Part shown: in pieces, positions 23,081 to 34,722 of the stretch
Position numbering within the stretch: the first letter of the stretch is position 1
How the letters are laid out: the number at the start of each line of letters is the position of its first letter
Assembly: GCA_019914945.1 (NCBI GenBank)
Contig: CM034111.1
Coordinates: 8,867,496 to 8,931,495 of the forward strand
Source of the DNA: Typha latifolia
Taxonomy: Eukaryota > Streptophyta > Magnoliopsida > Poales > Typhaceae
Length of the DNA: 64,000 bases
Direction of reading: 5' to 3'
The notes under the pieces: model-generated
Database searches by the model: none
The model's input: the letters and a program-made list of their open reading frames with translations, nothing else
Told to the model about the DNA's origin: nothing
Translations under genes and position numbers: made by a program

Positions 23081-23654
23081 ATGTTTTTAATTTACTAATT
23101 TACCTATCTTTATATGCAATGAAGCATGGACATGGACACGACACGATACGGACACGGCGACACGGCAAATTTTGAAAATATAGGACACGGCGAAATAAAT
23201 AAATAAATAAATATAAAATATAAAAAATTGATACATCTAAAGTAAAAGTTTGCAATCTAATAGTGTTAAATACATACATCAAGCTATAAGAACTAAGAAG
23301 TATCATTCAAAGAACTAAGAAGTACACATCAAGCTGTAAGAACTAATTTAAAGATAATAACAAAATTGAAAGACAATCAAAAGCGTTCAAAATTCTAAAA
23401 AGATATCAGATTATTATTACAAGCCCCAAAAGTGTAAAACATGTCCAACTGTCCAAGTAACTGAGTTCCACAGAAGTTTAAAAACTAACAATCATTACAA
23501 AATAGCAACATAAGGTAGATCATTCATCTTCAACTGCCTCATTGCCTTCATCAACAAACATTATAGTCTTCAAATCTGGTTCATCAATTGAGAGATCAGC
23601 AAACTCCAGCATTCCTGCACCATTAAAGGAATCATAAGAATCTCCTCCAACATC

Positions 23655-25776
23655 CTACATCTTAGTCTCCTCTCTCAAATAATCTGGAGACCTCCTTGAT
23701 AGAAGGCGAAGATTAGTATGCACATATACTAAATCTTCAACTCTCTGTGGAGTTATCTTGTTCCTTTTCAATGAATGGATGAAAGAATAGGTCCAGTTCC
23801 TCTCACAACCTAAAGAAGAGCAAGGTTGCCCAAGTAACCTAAGTGCTAAATTCTGAAGAATAGGAGCATAAGCACCATGAGCAACCCACCACATGTTTGG
23901 ATCAAACTCATTTCTATCTGCTATTGAATCATACTCAGCAAAACTTTTGGTTGATGTGGAGAAACTAGTATACTCTTGATATGCCATTTTTCGTTCTTCT
24001 GCATTTGGAAATAACTTTTTTAAGCATTTGTTTCTCATATTAGAAATTTCCAAATCCTTATGCGGCGGTACACGATTTGGGTTCTCTTGAATCCATGATG
24101 AGCTATAATACCTATTAACATAATCATATAACTAGTAAACAATAGCAATGAAAGAACAATAAAATTTTTAATAATACGAAAGAGGACTATAGAAATTAAA
24201 TTAACCTTGGATTCAAAGAATGTGCTAAGCAATGTAATGGTGTATTGCTTTTATCCCATCTATCCACTAGGATCTTGTGCACCACTGAATAAAAAATAGA
24301 TTCCTCGTCTTCTTTCTTGTTTTCATGTATAAATATGACTGTCTTCACCTTTTTAATCATTGTATTCCACATTTCATATATCAAATGTAAGCATGATTTA
24401 TTTGTGTCTGCAACCCGTAGCATACTGTATATAGGCTCTGTGAAGGCAAATATATATTCAATTTTATCCCACCAAATGTCATCAAGGACTTTATCTTTGA
24501 TAAACTGTGCTTTGCCAATATCATCTTCCCTATAAGAACTCCATTTATCACTGATTACCATTGATTGAAGACCCTTCTTGATCTTTCTAAATCTTTTCAA
24601 CATTATAATCACCGAAGCAAAGCGAGTCTCCGCAATAGCAAGCAATTTTACGTTGACAAATTCATTAAAAATAGCCAACCTCATTGAATGCTGCATGATG
24701 AAATTTTTTATGCACATTACATCCCCTGCAATTACTGAAATCTAGCTACACTCATCAAACACAATCTCATTTGCCTCTATGTTTTTTGCTATACATATGT
24801 TCTTCAAAGCTAGGTTGAGAGTGTGAACAACACATGGAGTCCAAAAAATGTGAAAAAACCTTGCTTCAAGAAGCATCCCTGCTGCCTTACAAATAGGTGC
24901 ATTATCAGTAACCAGTTGGACTACATTATGAGGTCCAACCTCTTCAATAATTTTAATGATCAAATTAGAGATAAAAAATTTGTCTTTATATTCTCCTTCA
25001 CAATTCACAGCTCTTAAGAACATAGGCCCACTCTCAGTCACCGCTAAAAAATTTATAACCGGTCTCTTTTGTGCATCATTCCAACCATCACATACAATAC
25101 TCAGCCCTTTCTCTCCCCATGTGCTTCTAATAGGGTTTAGCAACATTTCAATATTTGCTCACTCTTGTTAAAGTAGTGTAGTTCTCAACATATTATAGCC
25201 AGGGGGCACAAATCCAGAAATATTATTATTTGCTGCAAATTGAAAGGCTTTAACATAATGAGGGTTTCTTGCCAAATGAAAAGGCAACCCAGCTGAATAA
25301 AACATTCTTGCAATCTCACAATATAATTGATTGCGAGCACCAGAATTAAATGACTTCTCAATAGGTGTCATTCCTGTTGCTCTTTTTTTTCTTAATGTCC
25401 CTTCCATATCAAAACCTACATCTCCAACTGAGTTACTAGAAGATGCCGCTTGTCCAAATTTTGGCAAAGGAATTTGTTTAGGCATCGAATTTTTAATTCT
25501 CAACTCAGCCATATCAACAACCCTTTTCATTTCCATAACATGTTCACTACTCACTTTTGGACAACCTCTAATTCCATGCCCACTAATTTTCAGCAAATGA
25601 GCCTTTACTCTATAATATGATCCCTTGTAGACTTGTTGACAATAATTGCATCTAAAATTATGATTTCCTCCACCTTCTCCCAATTTCTCCATCTTAGTAA
25701 CATATCTCCACAAGGGAGCATTATCATCCACAGAAGATATATTTTGACTAGAATCAGAATTATTTTTAGTATTCAC
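23655..25776 (-). pseudogene. hAT transposase, about 675 codons, three in-frame stops, one intron
   Basis: A BED-type zinc finger lies at residues 43-67 (C43, C46, H60, H67 in FRCNYCQQVY...HLLKISGH). A DUF659 block follows (STWGEKGLSIVCDGWNDAQK and LVTDNAPICKAAG). Then come HCLAHSLNPR and the C-terminal dimerisation domain (WWVAHGAYAPILQNLALRLL, CSSLGCERNW, ITPQRVEDLVYVH). An intron at 24112-24205 has good GT-AG ends and restores a continuous frame. Stops occur at 25168-25170 (TAA), 25159-25161 (TGA) and 24742-24744 (TAG). Each is one transition away from the codon the family suggests (Gln, Arg, Trp), and the frame is otherwise open with no frameshift. The element is therefore recently inactivated. 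Domain naming is from memory of the family. Confidence 0.9.
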
Positions 25777-25871
25777 CTTTCTTCAACCGCAATAAAACTA
25801 CATTAGTAAAGAGATATGTATTAGCAGATTAACAATTTAACAGATAGAGATTAGAGAAGCTTTAATATAAT

Positions 25872-26088
25872 TTAACAAATTAATAACAGAGATAACGAGA
25901 GAGAATGAGAGAGAGAGACAGTGAGACAGAGAGAGAATGAGAGAAAGAGAGGGAGGAAGAGATAGAAACAGAGAGAGATAATAAGAGAGAGGGAGGGAGG
26001 GAGGGAGGAAGAGACGGAGAGAGAGAGAGAATGAGAGATTGAGAGAGAGGGAGGAAGAGACAGAGAGAGAGTGAGACAGCGAGAGAGA

Positions 26089-26120
<32 letters not shown>

Positions 26121-26217
26121 CAGAGAGAGGAAGAGACAGAGAATGAGAGAGAGAGTGAGGGAGGGAGGAAGATACAGGGAGAGAGACAGAGACAGGGAGG
26201 GCAGGGAGGGAGGGAGG

Positions 26218-26251
<34 letters not shown>

Positions 26252-26515
26252 TAGCGAGAGAGTGAAACACTGAGAGAAAGAGAGAGAGAATGAGAGAAAA
26301 GGAGAGAGGGAGGAAGAGACAGAGAGAGAGAGAGAGAGTGAGAGAGTGAGACAGCGAGAGAGAGAGAAAGAGGGAGGGAGGAAGAGACAGAGAATGTGAG
26401 AAAGAGAGAGAAAGGGAGGGAGGAAGATACAGGGAGAGAGAGATAGAGACAGGGAGGGCATGGAGGGAGGAAGAGACAGAGAGAGAGACAGAGACAGAGA
26501 CAGGGAGAGAGAAGA
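25872..26515. repeat. GA-rich microsatellite tract inside the hAT element
   Basis: About 640 bp of interrupted (GA)n with GGGA, GACA and GAAT interruptions. Longer internal periods repeat (for example GGAAGATACAGGGAGAGAGA at about 26167 and 26424), so the array partly grew by segment duplication. On the transposase strand it is CT-rich and lies where the 5' leader would be. ORFs through it are low-complexity artefacts. Confidence 0.9.
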
Positions 26516-26814
26516 ACCTGCGTCCTCGCCGTGCTCAGCTCGCCGCACTCGCTCCATCGGCCGTCGCACTCGCTCAGCAGCCCGTCACGCCTCGGATCGT
26601 CGCTCGGCAGCTGCTCAAGGGTTTTAGCCTTTTAAGGCTTCGATCGAATCGAACGATTCCGTCGCTCAACAATGAAGGTAAGGTTTTATTATCGGGTTTG
26701 GATTCGGGTTAATAACATTTGATGGAACCCGACCCGACCCGTTAAACAATATCTAAAATACCACTCGTGTCCCCGCCTGTGTCCCACCAACAGTGTCCGA
26801 TTTTTTTTTTCGGG

Positions 26815-26928
26815 AAACTCTAGACACGTGTCGGACACGTGTCCCACGCGTGTCCGTGTCTGACACGGACACCTCTCCCTGGGAGAGGTGTCCGACCTCT
26901 CCCTGGGAGAAGTGTCCGTGCTTCATAG
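26815..26928. promoter_or_regulatory. Subterminal repeat block of the hAT right end
   Basis: Clustered ACACGTGTC / GTGTCCG motifs are followed by a perfect short palindrome around GGACACCTCTCCCTGGGAGA (about 26869-26895) and a second GACCTCTCCCTGGGAGA copy just inside the terminus. Such subterminal repeats are where hAT transposases bind. The left end has fewer copies (GGACACG at about 23130-23190). Confidence 0.65.
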
Positions 26929-26936
26929 TTTATATG

Positions 26937-28199
26937 TATTTTGAAGTTTGAATGCTTAAAAATTTCAAAATATAATACCAACAAGGTATTTCCTTAATTC
27001 AAGAATTCAATTCTTTGAAAATATCATTAATGATCCTAAAGTTTTAATGAAACATATCAACAGATTGGAGTTTGACATTCATAAACAAATAGATTGGGAA
27101 GTGAGTTATGAACCTATATATCAATTTTTCAAATGGCCTATCCCTATCCTAATACTCGAAAAGTTGCTTCCTGTAATTATTTTGATAATATTAACTTAGA
27201 TCTTCTAATAGTCCATTAATCTTTGGAAAAACACCTACCTCTCACCAAATTTATGATCATTTGATCATCAACCATCAGTGTATATCTTTATATTCTCTAT
27301 GCCATCAATCATCATCCTAGCACAAATTGACTAACAATAAAAAATTAGAACACCTGTGATTACCGTGTCTTGGATAATATTATATAGGATTTACTATTAT
27401 TAAATGTGAGATGAAAGTATTTTCTTCTTTATTACCTGAGGTTGAGGTTGTTCTAAGCCTAACAACTATTTCATAAAAATAAAATAAAGCACTCAAGCAA
27501 ATGATGAAATTTGTAAATTAGAGTGATAACTTAAGAATGCCAAAAACTTGGATAATGTTATATAGGAGCTTTAATTGCTTTTGTAGATCCATTTGATATC
27601 TTTTGCTGCACATACTGCATGGGAAATGTGAATATTAAGTCTTAGAAAGTGGCCCGCAAATTCTCATCATCAAGGACACAGTATGCTCTTCTCCTCTCTG
27701 CTGTTCTAAAAGGAAGCTCAAATATTGAAGCAGTCATAAGACAGACATCATATGCCAAGTACTGAGCTGATAAATTTATACAAAGCAAGAAAGAAAATAG
27801 AAAGATCACAAAGACAAAAATATTTCTCTTTACAAGGAACTTATTATGAAACTCTGACAAGGAATGTAAATTTGAAAGATTGATACTAATGTGTCAAACT
27901 AATAAATGGCCGCATCTATGAGTAGCACATAGACTGCATTTTGAGCAGCGCTCCTCTCATCAGCAACCAACTTTCCCAAGATGTGTCTTAAGAAGTTATC
28001 AAGAGATCATTCACATGGTAGACTGATCGAATAATATAAAACAAGCATCTTGATTCCCAATTTGTTTTTCTTAATCCTCCACCTTTTTTAATTACCTATT
28101 GAGCTACCTAACCATTAATGAATGCGGATCCAATTCGACTAACATCATAGACAAGTCATAGATCTATCAGCATGTCAAAATTCAGAACAACAGATGGAA
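26937..28199. other. Non-coding interval between the hAT element and a GC-rich island
   Basis: It is AT-rich. A short open stretch (about 26990-27190, SRIQFFENIINDPKVLMKHI onward) is not recognisable and may belong to the older interrupted element. Nothing else is supportable. Confidence 0.4.
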
Positions 28200-28620
28200 T
28201 CTAATAAACGATAAGAAGAATGACAAAAGCCAACAACGCACCGAGCACGGAGAACAAGATCGATCCTAATCTCTCTCTCTCTCTTCTTTCACCGTTTACA
28301 AAGACAACCGATTCGTCGCATCCGATCTTGGAAGCATCATCGCAGAGAATCGACTTCCAATCTCCAAAGATCTCTAAAATGGAAACGGGAGACTCGTCGT
28401 TGTTGTCTCCTCAGCTATTTTATCGCCGCTCCGACCTTTCAATTCGCCCGCACAAATCGCCGTCCGCGTTGTCTCTCTCTCTCTCTCGGATTAGGAGTTG
28501 ACGGAGATTAGACGGCGTGCCCCCAGACATCGAAAGAAGCTTCCGCGAAGCTGCAGAGCGAGTCGAGAAATGAGTCGACCGAGTCGTTCGTTTGCGGTCA
28601 CGGTCGGTTTGAATAATATC
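28200..28620. promoter_or_regulatory. GC-rich island with CT tracts: candidate promoter/leader
   Basis: This is a sharply GC- and CpG-richer stretch in AT-rich DNA, with CT runs at 28269-28290 and 28472-28490 and a TTATATTTG-type AT motif at about 28619. It could be the transcription start region of CAX (on -, with a 7-kb leader intron spanning the hAT element) or of an unseen + gene. CT-rich leaders usually lie on the sense strand, which favours +. A 93-codon ORF at 28220-28501 (+) and a short one on - beginning MSGGTPSNLRQLL (about 28532) are both unrecognised. Confidence 0.35.
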
Positions 28621-28984
28621 TTATATTTGATCAGATTTCCATATCTGAGTTTTTATATTAGATTTTAGAAAAATTTAGCGGAATAATTTTTTACTTATTC
28701 TGGAATATTCCAGCTAAATATCATAATAATTTATTATGAAATACAAATATTATTTATTAAAATTATATTTTATATTATATACTAACCAAATTACTAATTT
28801 ACCCTTGATATTTATCCCATCAACCTACTTTATATTGAATCAAAATATATTTATAATAATTTTATAAAAAAATAAAATATATTTCCTTATCTTTCCATTC
28901 ACTTTATATCACATTAAAATATTTCTCATGTATTTATTTCAGAATACTGGTAAGCATAAGAATAGTTATTCTAGTATTAACCTC

Positions 28985-29865
28985 ATTTGCAAATGATGCG
29001 ATTTGGGTCAGACCGGATCACATCATGGGGATGCAGAATATTCTGCAAATGTCCGAATAATATCAAACAAGTTGGATAAGATCGACAATCTACAACTTTG
29101 GTATTTACAACTTCTCCATATTGGGAATCTATCTACGGCGCTACGAAATGAAAGATTAATTTGAGATAGATAAGGAAGACTGGTTTAATTAAGTTGTTTA
29201 GATTTAATCTATATAAATAAGGCCTTGCGGCTTGTATCTTAGGTATGCTATAATGAAATATTTATTGGCTTTTGCCCCTTGCATCTCTCTCAACTAGGCC
29301 GCAGGTCTCTACATCTCCCTTTTTCACTAACCAGTGCCATCTCTTCTATTGGCAAGGTCTCATGTACCTTCTAATCTCCCTCTTCCGCCGATCTCCCTAG
29401 TCCCATGGGACAGGCCTACTTCTCCCCCTTCGTCTCTCTATCTTAATTGTTTCTACCTACCGTACGGTTTTTATCTTTATCTGCTACCACCACACTTATA
29501 GGCCAATCATAATCTTTAACCATCTATCACATCCGCAAGCTATCACCACTATCATCTTTATTGATGTCATCACATCATTGTCAACCTACCACCACCATAC
29601 CTCACTTTGGAGTCCGTGCCTCCACCCACGAATCTCAAATCCTGTATAGACATGAATCTCATAGGTCTGACCCTCCGACCTTTTATCTACCTTTTTGAAG
29701 ATACCTTCCGATCTACGTATTCAATGTACATGAAACAAGATTTGTTTGACATTTCTCTTCTAGGGCTATCTAATAGCTAGATCTTCCACAATATCTTTTG
29801 AAAATTACATCCTCAAATCTGTCCAAAACCATCAAATTTTTTTTTGTTATGAACCGACTTGATCT
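28985..29865 (+). mobile_element. LTR-like copy 1 of a head-to-head pair
   Basis: It opens with GATGCGATTTGGGTCAGACC and passes a TATAAATAAGG box (about 29214), AGGTATGCTATAATGAAA and the CACTAACCAGTGCC / CTTCTAATCTCCCTC leader shared with 1548-1915 and 59.4 kb. It ends near CTGATTCGTAGC. The TATA box, poly(A)-like signals and CT-rich leader suggest a retrotransposon LTR plus leader. No protein is encoded. Confidence 0.6.
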
Positions 29866-30890
29866 GATTCGTAGCTGGACAAATTTTTTACCCAAACTTT
29901 TGAAAGATATCTTGGAGGATCTAGCTATTAGATCAATGTCAAATTTTAATACGAGGTAGCTTTGGAAGAGAACTTTCCAAAGAATTTAGTTTTACATAAA
30001 TCGGATAAGTAAATTGGAAGATATCTTTGAAAAGGTAAACAAAGGTCAAAGGGTCAGACCTATGAGATTCAGGTTTGCATGGGATTTGGGATCCGTGGGT
30101 GGAGACACAGACTCCAAGGTGAGGTATGATAGTGGTAGGCCGGTAGTGATGGGGTGGCACCGGTAGGGATAATGGTGGTGATGGCTTGTAGATGCGGATG
30201 CAATAGATGGTTGAAAACTATGATTGGCCCATAACTGTGATAATCGGTAAATATAAAAATAGTAGATAAAGATAAAAATCGTACGGAAGGTAGAGACGGT
30301 TAAGATAGAGAGACGAAGGGGGAGAAGCAGGCCTGTTCTATGGGATTAGGGAGATCGGCGGAAGAGGGAGATTAGAAGCTAAATGAGACCGTGTCAATAG
30401 AAGAGATGACGCTGATTGGTGAAGATGGAGGAGGGAGATGTAGAGGCCCACGGCCTAGTTGAGAGAGATGCAATTGCAAAAGCCAATAAATTTTTCATTC
30501 CAAGCATACCTAAGATACACGTCATAAGACCTTATTTATAGAGATTAAATCTAAATAGTCCTAAACAATTTAACTAAATTAGTTTTCCTTATCTATCTCA
30601 AATTAAGCCTTCGTTTTCCGATAGATAGATTCTGTATGGAGAAATCATGAATACTAAAGTTGTAAATCTGAAAGTTGGCGATCTTATTTGATATTATTTA
30701 GAATATTCTCTCAAAACTGCATAGAGCTAGATTTAACTAATTAAATAAAATTCTAACATACTAAGGATCTAACTAAACCAAATAAGCAAATAAGATAATT
30801 AGACTCAATTCATTGAGCCTAATGTCTCCATGATGTGATCCGATTTGACCTAGATTGCATCAGTAAAGTAAACGAGGCATAAAATAATTC
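29866..30890 (-). mobile_element. LTR-like copy 2, inverted
   Basis: This is the inverted partner of 28985-29865, alignable from the centre (ATCTAATAGCTAGATC on both sides) out to TGATGCAATCTAGGTC. It contains a TGTTAGAATTTT phrase (read on -, near 30760) and TATAAATAAGG. The pair forms a 1.9-kb imperfect inverted repeat with almost no spacer. The arms differ by several indels, so this is an old arrangement. Confidence 0.6.
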
Positions 30891-32025
30891 GTAAATAGTG
30901 TTATACTTTTATTTATTTATTTATGATTTAGAGGAGAGCTATATTTTTTTGTGTTTAGTTGTGATTCTAGGATAGAAGGTCCTCTCCCTTATCCCAACTA
31001 TAAATTGGAATATGAAACAAGGACAAGAGGTCTAGTATTTATAGTATTAATAATATCAAAAGAAGGCTAGTCATAGTATTAGTTATACTAGATTTGATGG
31101 TTTTTAGCTACAGATTATGGATTCCTAATATATGATTAAAGGTCCCTTGTTCTTTAACCAAACAAAGCCCCTAAGTTACTTTTCATATTGCATATTCTCT
31201 CTATTTATATTTTTCATTGCAAAATCATCCAATAGTACCATTTTTTGATTAATCTATTCTTACTTATATTTGTGCTTCGAAAGAGAGTTGTTTTCCATTT
31301 AATGTGGTACAAAATAGGTGATATGTCACACTCAAGCATTGAATCTTTGACTCATGTGGTTTATTTTTGTGATAGGATTGCCTTAGCTATACAATCCATT
31401 ATTTGAAAACTTAATAATGAAAAACATCTTTATTTTGCATGTGTTATCATTTATCCTATTGTGCAAATAATTATCATTTGACTCTTACGTTTACTTTTAG
31501 TATTTTAAAAATCACTATGCCATTAGTTTTCGCAATGAATAGTTACTAGACATACAAGTTAATTTAATATGAATATACAATGCTTTAATACTCTTGAATA
31601 AGGTTTTTAACATTGATGTAAAATAAAATGAGAACCAGATCTTAAGATTAAATAAAGAGTATTTTAGATATCTTATTGTTTATTTTTAAAAGTAATAGAA
31701 TATTTTTTATCAACTGTTATTTTGATAAAAGTAATGTTAAAATTACTTGTTAGGCATTACTTTGAGAAAAACTGTCTAGGTCAAGTTCAGATTTTAAGTA
31801 TTTTACACAAAAAATCCTAGTGGTTTTGCACTTTGCAAAGTTACCCTATTTTTATTCGATTGAAAAATAAACCAATCACACTTTTTTCTGAACAATCTGT
31901 GGTTGCCTTAGTTTCAATATTATCAAAGCGTGAGAGGTGGGAGAATGAAATTTTATATAAACTATATATATAATAAAAGAAAAAGTGTCTATGTTAGAAT
32001 ATAATATGTCTTTTTAGTGTCATTT
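30891..32025. other. Non-coding AT-rich interval
   Basis: No ORF, repeat or RNA gene is recognised here. Confidence 0.5.
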
Positions 32026-32032
32026 TCTTAGG

Positions 32033-32350
32033 CAATTTGTAGCAAAAAACCCATCATTTTTCTATTTGGTAGAAATAGATCCCTAATTTATCAAATTACA
32101 ATTTTGGGTCATTTTATTGATTTAGCCTTGACAAATTTCAAAAAGACTGCCATGTCCTAAAAACATCACGCATCACTAATGTAATTTATATGTATCGACT
32201 ATACAAAATATACGCTCTAATTTTAAAAAAAATGAGTATCGAGATTAAAAAAAATACGTATCACTTATGTAATTTATACGCATTGTGTATACGAAAGATA
32301 CGCTCTAATTTGAAAAAAAATGTCATCCATCACCTATGTAATATATAAAT
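32033..32350. mobile_element. Mutator-type MITE fragment
   Basis: It begins GGCAATTTGTAGCAAAAAAC, like the left end of the copy at 2668. The body follows (TTTGGTAGAAATAG, CAAATTACAATTTTGGGTC) with about two 75-bp internal units (CACTAATGTAATTTATATG, CACTTATGTAATTTATACG, CACCTATGTAATATATAAA). The right end is missing. Confidence 0.6.
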
Positions 32351-34200
32351 TACCCTATTTTATATGTAAAATTAAATATTTTACTTGAATTAAAAGATAT
32401 ATGAAATACGCTATGAGCTGCATGAGATACATGATGGATTAGATATGTTTTCCTATTCGTCCTTAGAATCGCAACCATCATCTGCCTTCTTCTCAAATAA
32501 TCAAACCCAATCACTATTCACATTCTTTCTTACTCAATCCAAATGAATATTTTTTTCACTCGACCACCTAGCTGATTTCCAGCGATGTCCACTATGTCTT
32601 TTCCAACTGTGGCGGAGATTTTTGAGAGCAATTTCAGCAAACAAATCTTGATTAAGCTATAGATTTTTTTTATAAGAAATCTTTATCAAGCTGTAGAATT
32701 TCAACAGCAAATTACCTTTCTTCACATGTAAAATTTCAACAACAAATCATCCATCTTCACATGCAAATTTCTAATAATAAATAAATCTCTTCATCAAGCA
32801 ATAGATTTTTAGCAATAACTTATCAAACAATAGAAAAATTGCTAACGATCAAAAGATTTCCAATGAAAATTAAGCGAGATCTTCGCTAGCAGCATGATCT
32901 GAGAAATGTATAAATAAATAGATTTGTAAGAGGATGGGCAATATGTTTCTTAGGGTATATTTTTGTTTAGTTTTTGATATTTCTTCTATATTTGTGGTGT
33001 GATTCTTTAGAATTTTAGACTTCAATTTGTTTTAGCTCAATGCACAACAATTAAGTTTATTCATAGAAATTTTGAGACATTGTAAGTTTAGCATTATTCG
33101 GATTCTAATTTCTTATCAATGTTAAGATTGAATGTTTTCAAATTCTAAATAAATCATTTAGATTCTAATTTTTAGCAATGTTGTTGGCATTCAATCTAAA
33201 TTTTTAATAATATTTTGAAACTTTTTTTTTCCTTTAGCATTCGATTTGATTTTAATTGTCTAGTACCGGCACAATTTTAAATTTCAGCAACTATGATTAT
33301 CAATTCTAGTAATTAATTTTTAGCATTAGTTTTGACTAAATCATTCCCATTAATCTTGTATTAGATTTTTCTTAATTAGAATTGAAGTCAGTTTCGAGTT
33401 CAAATTAATTTTTTTTATTTTTTTTATTTAGACTCTTTATTATTTAAAATCTCATGTATAATTTTTAGAAAACTTCTCAAAAATGACTCTACATAATAGA
33501 CTTATTTTGGTTCAAACCCTACCTTATATTTTTCTTTTATTAAAAGCCTCATCTTTTAGCAAAACTATTTATTTAACCACTTTTGTTACCATCATACAAT
33601 CTTACTATTACTATAGTTGCACATCTCAACTAGTTAACTAGAGTTTTAGATTTAGATAACCATACTTCAAAAGTTACTAAAAATAAACTTACTGTATAAA
33701 TCACTCTCAATACCTAAGTAGCCTTAATTCAAGCCCTGTAATTCAAATTCTCAATGAAAGCCTTCTATGGATGGTCTTCAAGGTAGAATATTTTAATATT
33801 TCGCATGTAAAAACTCTTATTAAATATATTTTACTCATATACTTATGTTCAAAATTATTTTACTTCACTGTACTTTAAAAATTCTCAAATCAGTCAATGT
33901 ATTTGAACGTGCCCAGTGAGGAAACTTGTATTAGGTCTAGTTTTTTCAATTGTTTAGTGGATATGCTAGCCTCTAAATATGTGAAAGGCGCCTCATTAGG
34001 GTTTTATCGAATGAATTAAATTCTTTCTTGTTCCCCCTCCTTCGGTAGCAGCCCTACCATTCCGACTATGTTGCTTCTAACCCCCATTGACCGGTCTACT
34101 ATCCTAAACCCTTAGGGACGACCCACTTATCCCTTTTTTTCTATCCCTACCATCACTAAAGGATTGACAACTGGCCTACTAAGCAAGATTCAATTTCATT
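32351..34200. other. Non-coding AT-rich interval
   Basis: No gene is seen. A loose internal repetition of ATCAAGC...TTTCAACAACAAAT phrases occurs at about 32640-32790. Confidence 0.45.
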
Positions 34201-34231
34201 AGACCAACTTTGTCTACAACATGATGCAGGG

Positions 34232-34434
34232 ATCTACACCAATGATTAGAAGGAAATAACAAAAAGATATGTTGAAAGGGCCGGTAAGGAATTAAATGTA
34301 GAGTATTTAAAAAATAGATGGAAAAGCCTTCGTAAAATCACCGAAATTACAAGGCCCTTTTACAGAGAAGTGGATAGGGTTGGGATCACATCAACCATGT
34401 CCCTATTGCATCGTCTAAGGAAGATTGAGATATG
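34232..34434 (+). pseudogene. MYB/SANT-like domain remnant
   Basis: One frame on + reads DWKEITKRYVERAGKELNVE, then YLKNRWKSLRKI and TRPFYREVDRVG. This resembles the plant Myb_DNA-bind_3 (MYB/SANT-like) domain found in L10-interacting MYB proteins and PIF/Harbinger-associated proteins, where a QLKNRWDALRK motif is typical. The frame is open only over about 65 residues, and no start or upstream domain is seen. Confidence 0.5.
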
Positions 34435-34722
34435 ATGATAAATGTATAGAATATACCATATATTTTATCTTATTATTTACTCTATATATGTGTGTGATTA
34501 TAATATAAGCTTGTATTTGATTACATTTTTTTCCCAATAATTAGATAAAATCCACCAAATGTTGAGAGAAGGGCTTTATACACTTCGAAGAAGTTGATTT
34601 CCTTGTGGGTAATGATACCGCCATAAGCCATTATGCTTTTGCATCTAATTAACATATTTCATTGAATGAAAGCACCTGGTCTTCGGATACGCCTTCGTTG
34701 AAAGTTATAAATTTGGAAGATA

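Larger units (their letters stand above)
23117..26928 (-). mobile_element. hAT transposon, 3.8 kb, perfect 8-bp target duplication
   Basis: Target duplication tttatatg is intact on both sides (23109-23116 and 26929-26936). The termini are CAATGAAGCATGGACA and, inverted, CTATGAAGCACGGACA, fitting the hAT YARNG terminal rule on the left. It encodes one transposase reading on -, a 650-bp GA-rich tract between the transposase start and the right end, a GC-rich block at 26520-26700, and subterminal GGACAC/ACGTGTC repeats. It is structurally complete, but the transposase gene is broken. Confidence 0.93.

Noticed and set aside
25872..26569. Long Ser/Leu-rich ORFs on - and Arg/Glu-rich ORFs on +
   Set aside because: They are translations of an interrupted GA/CT microsatellite and stay open only because the repeat lacks stop codons.
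28220..28501. 93-codon ORF beginning MTKANNAPS, and an opposite-strand reading ending in a hydrophobic LGSILFSVLGALLAFVILL
   Set aside because: Each looks protein-like in part, but the - reading has upstream stops without a start, and the + ORF has no recognisable family or downstream exon. Kept only as a candidate promoter/leader region.
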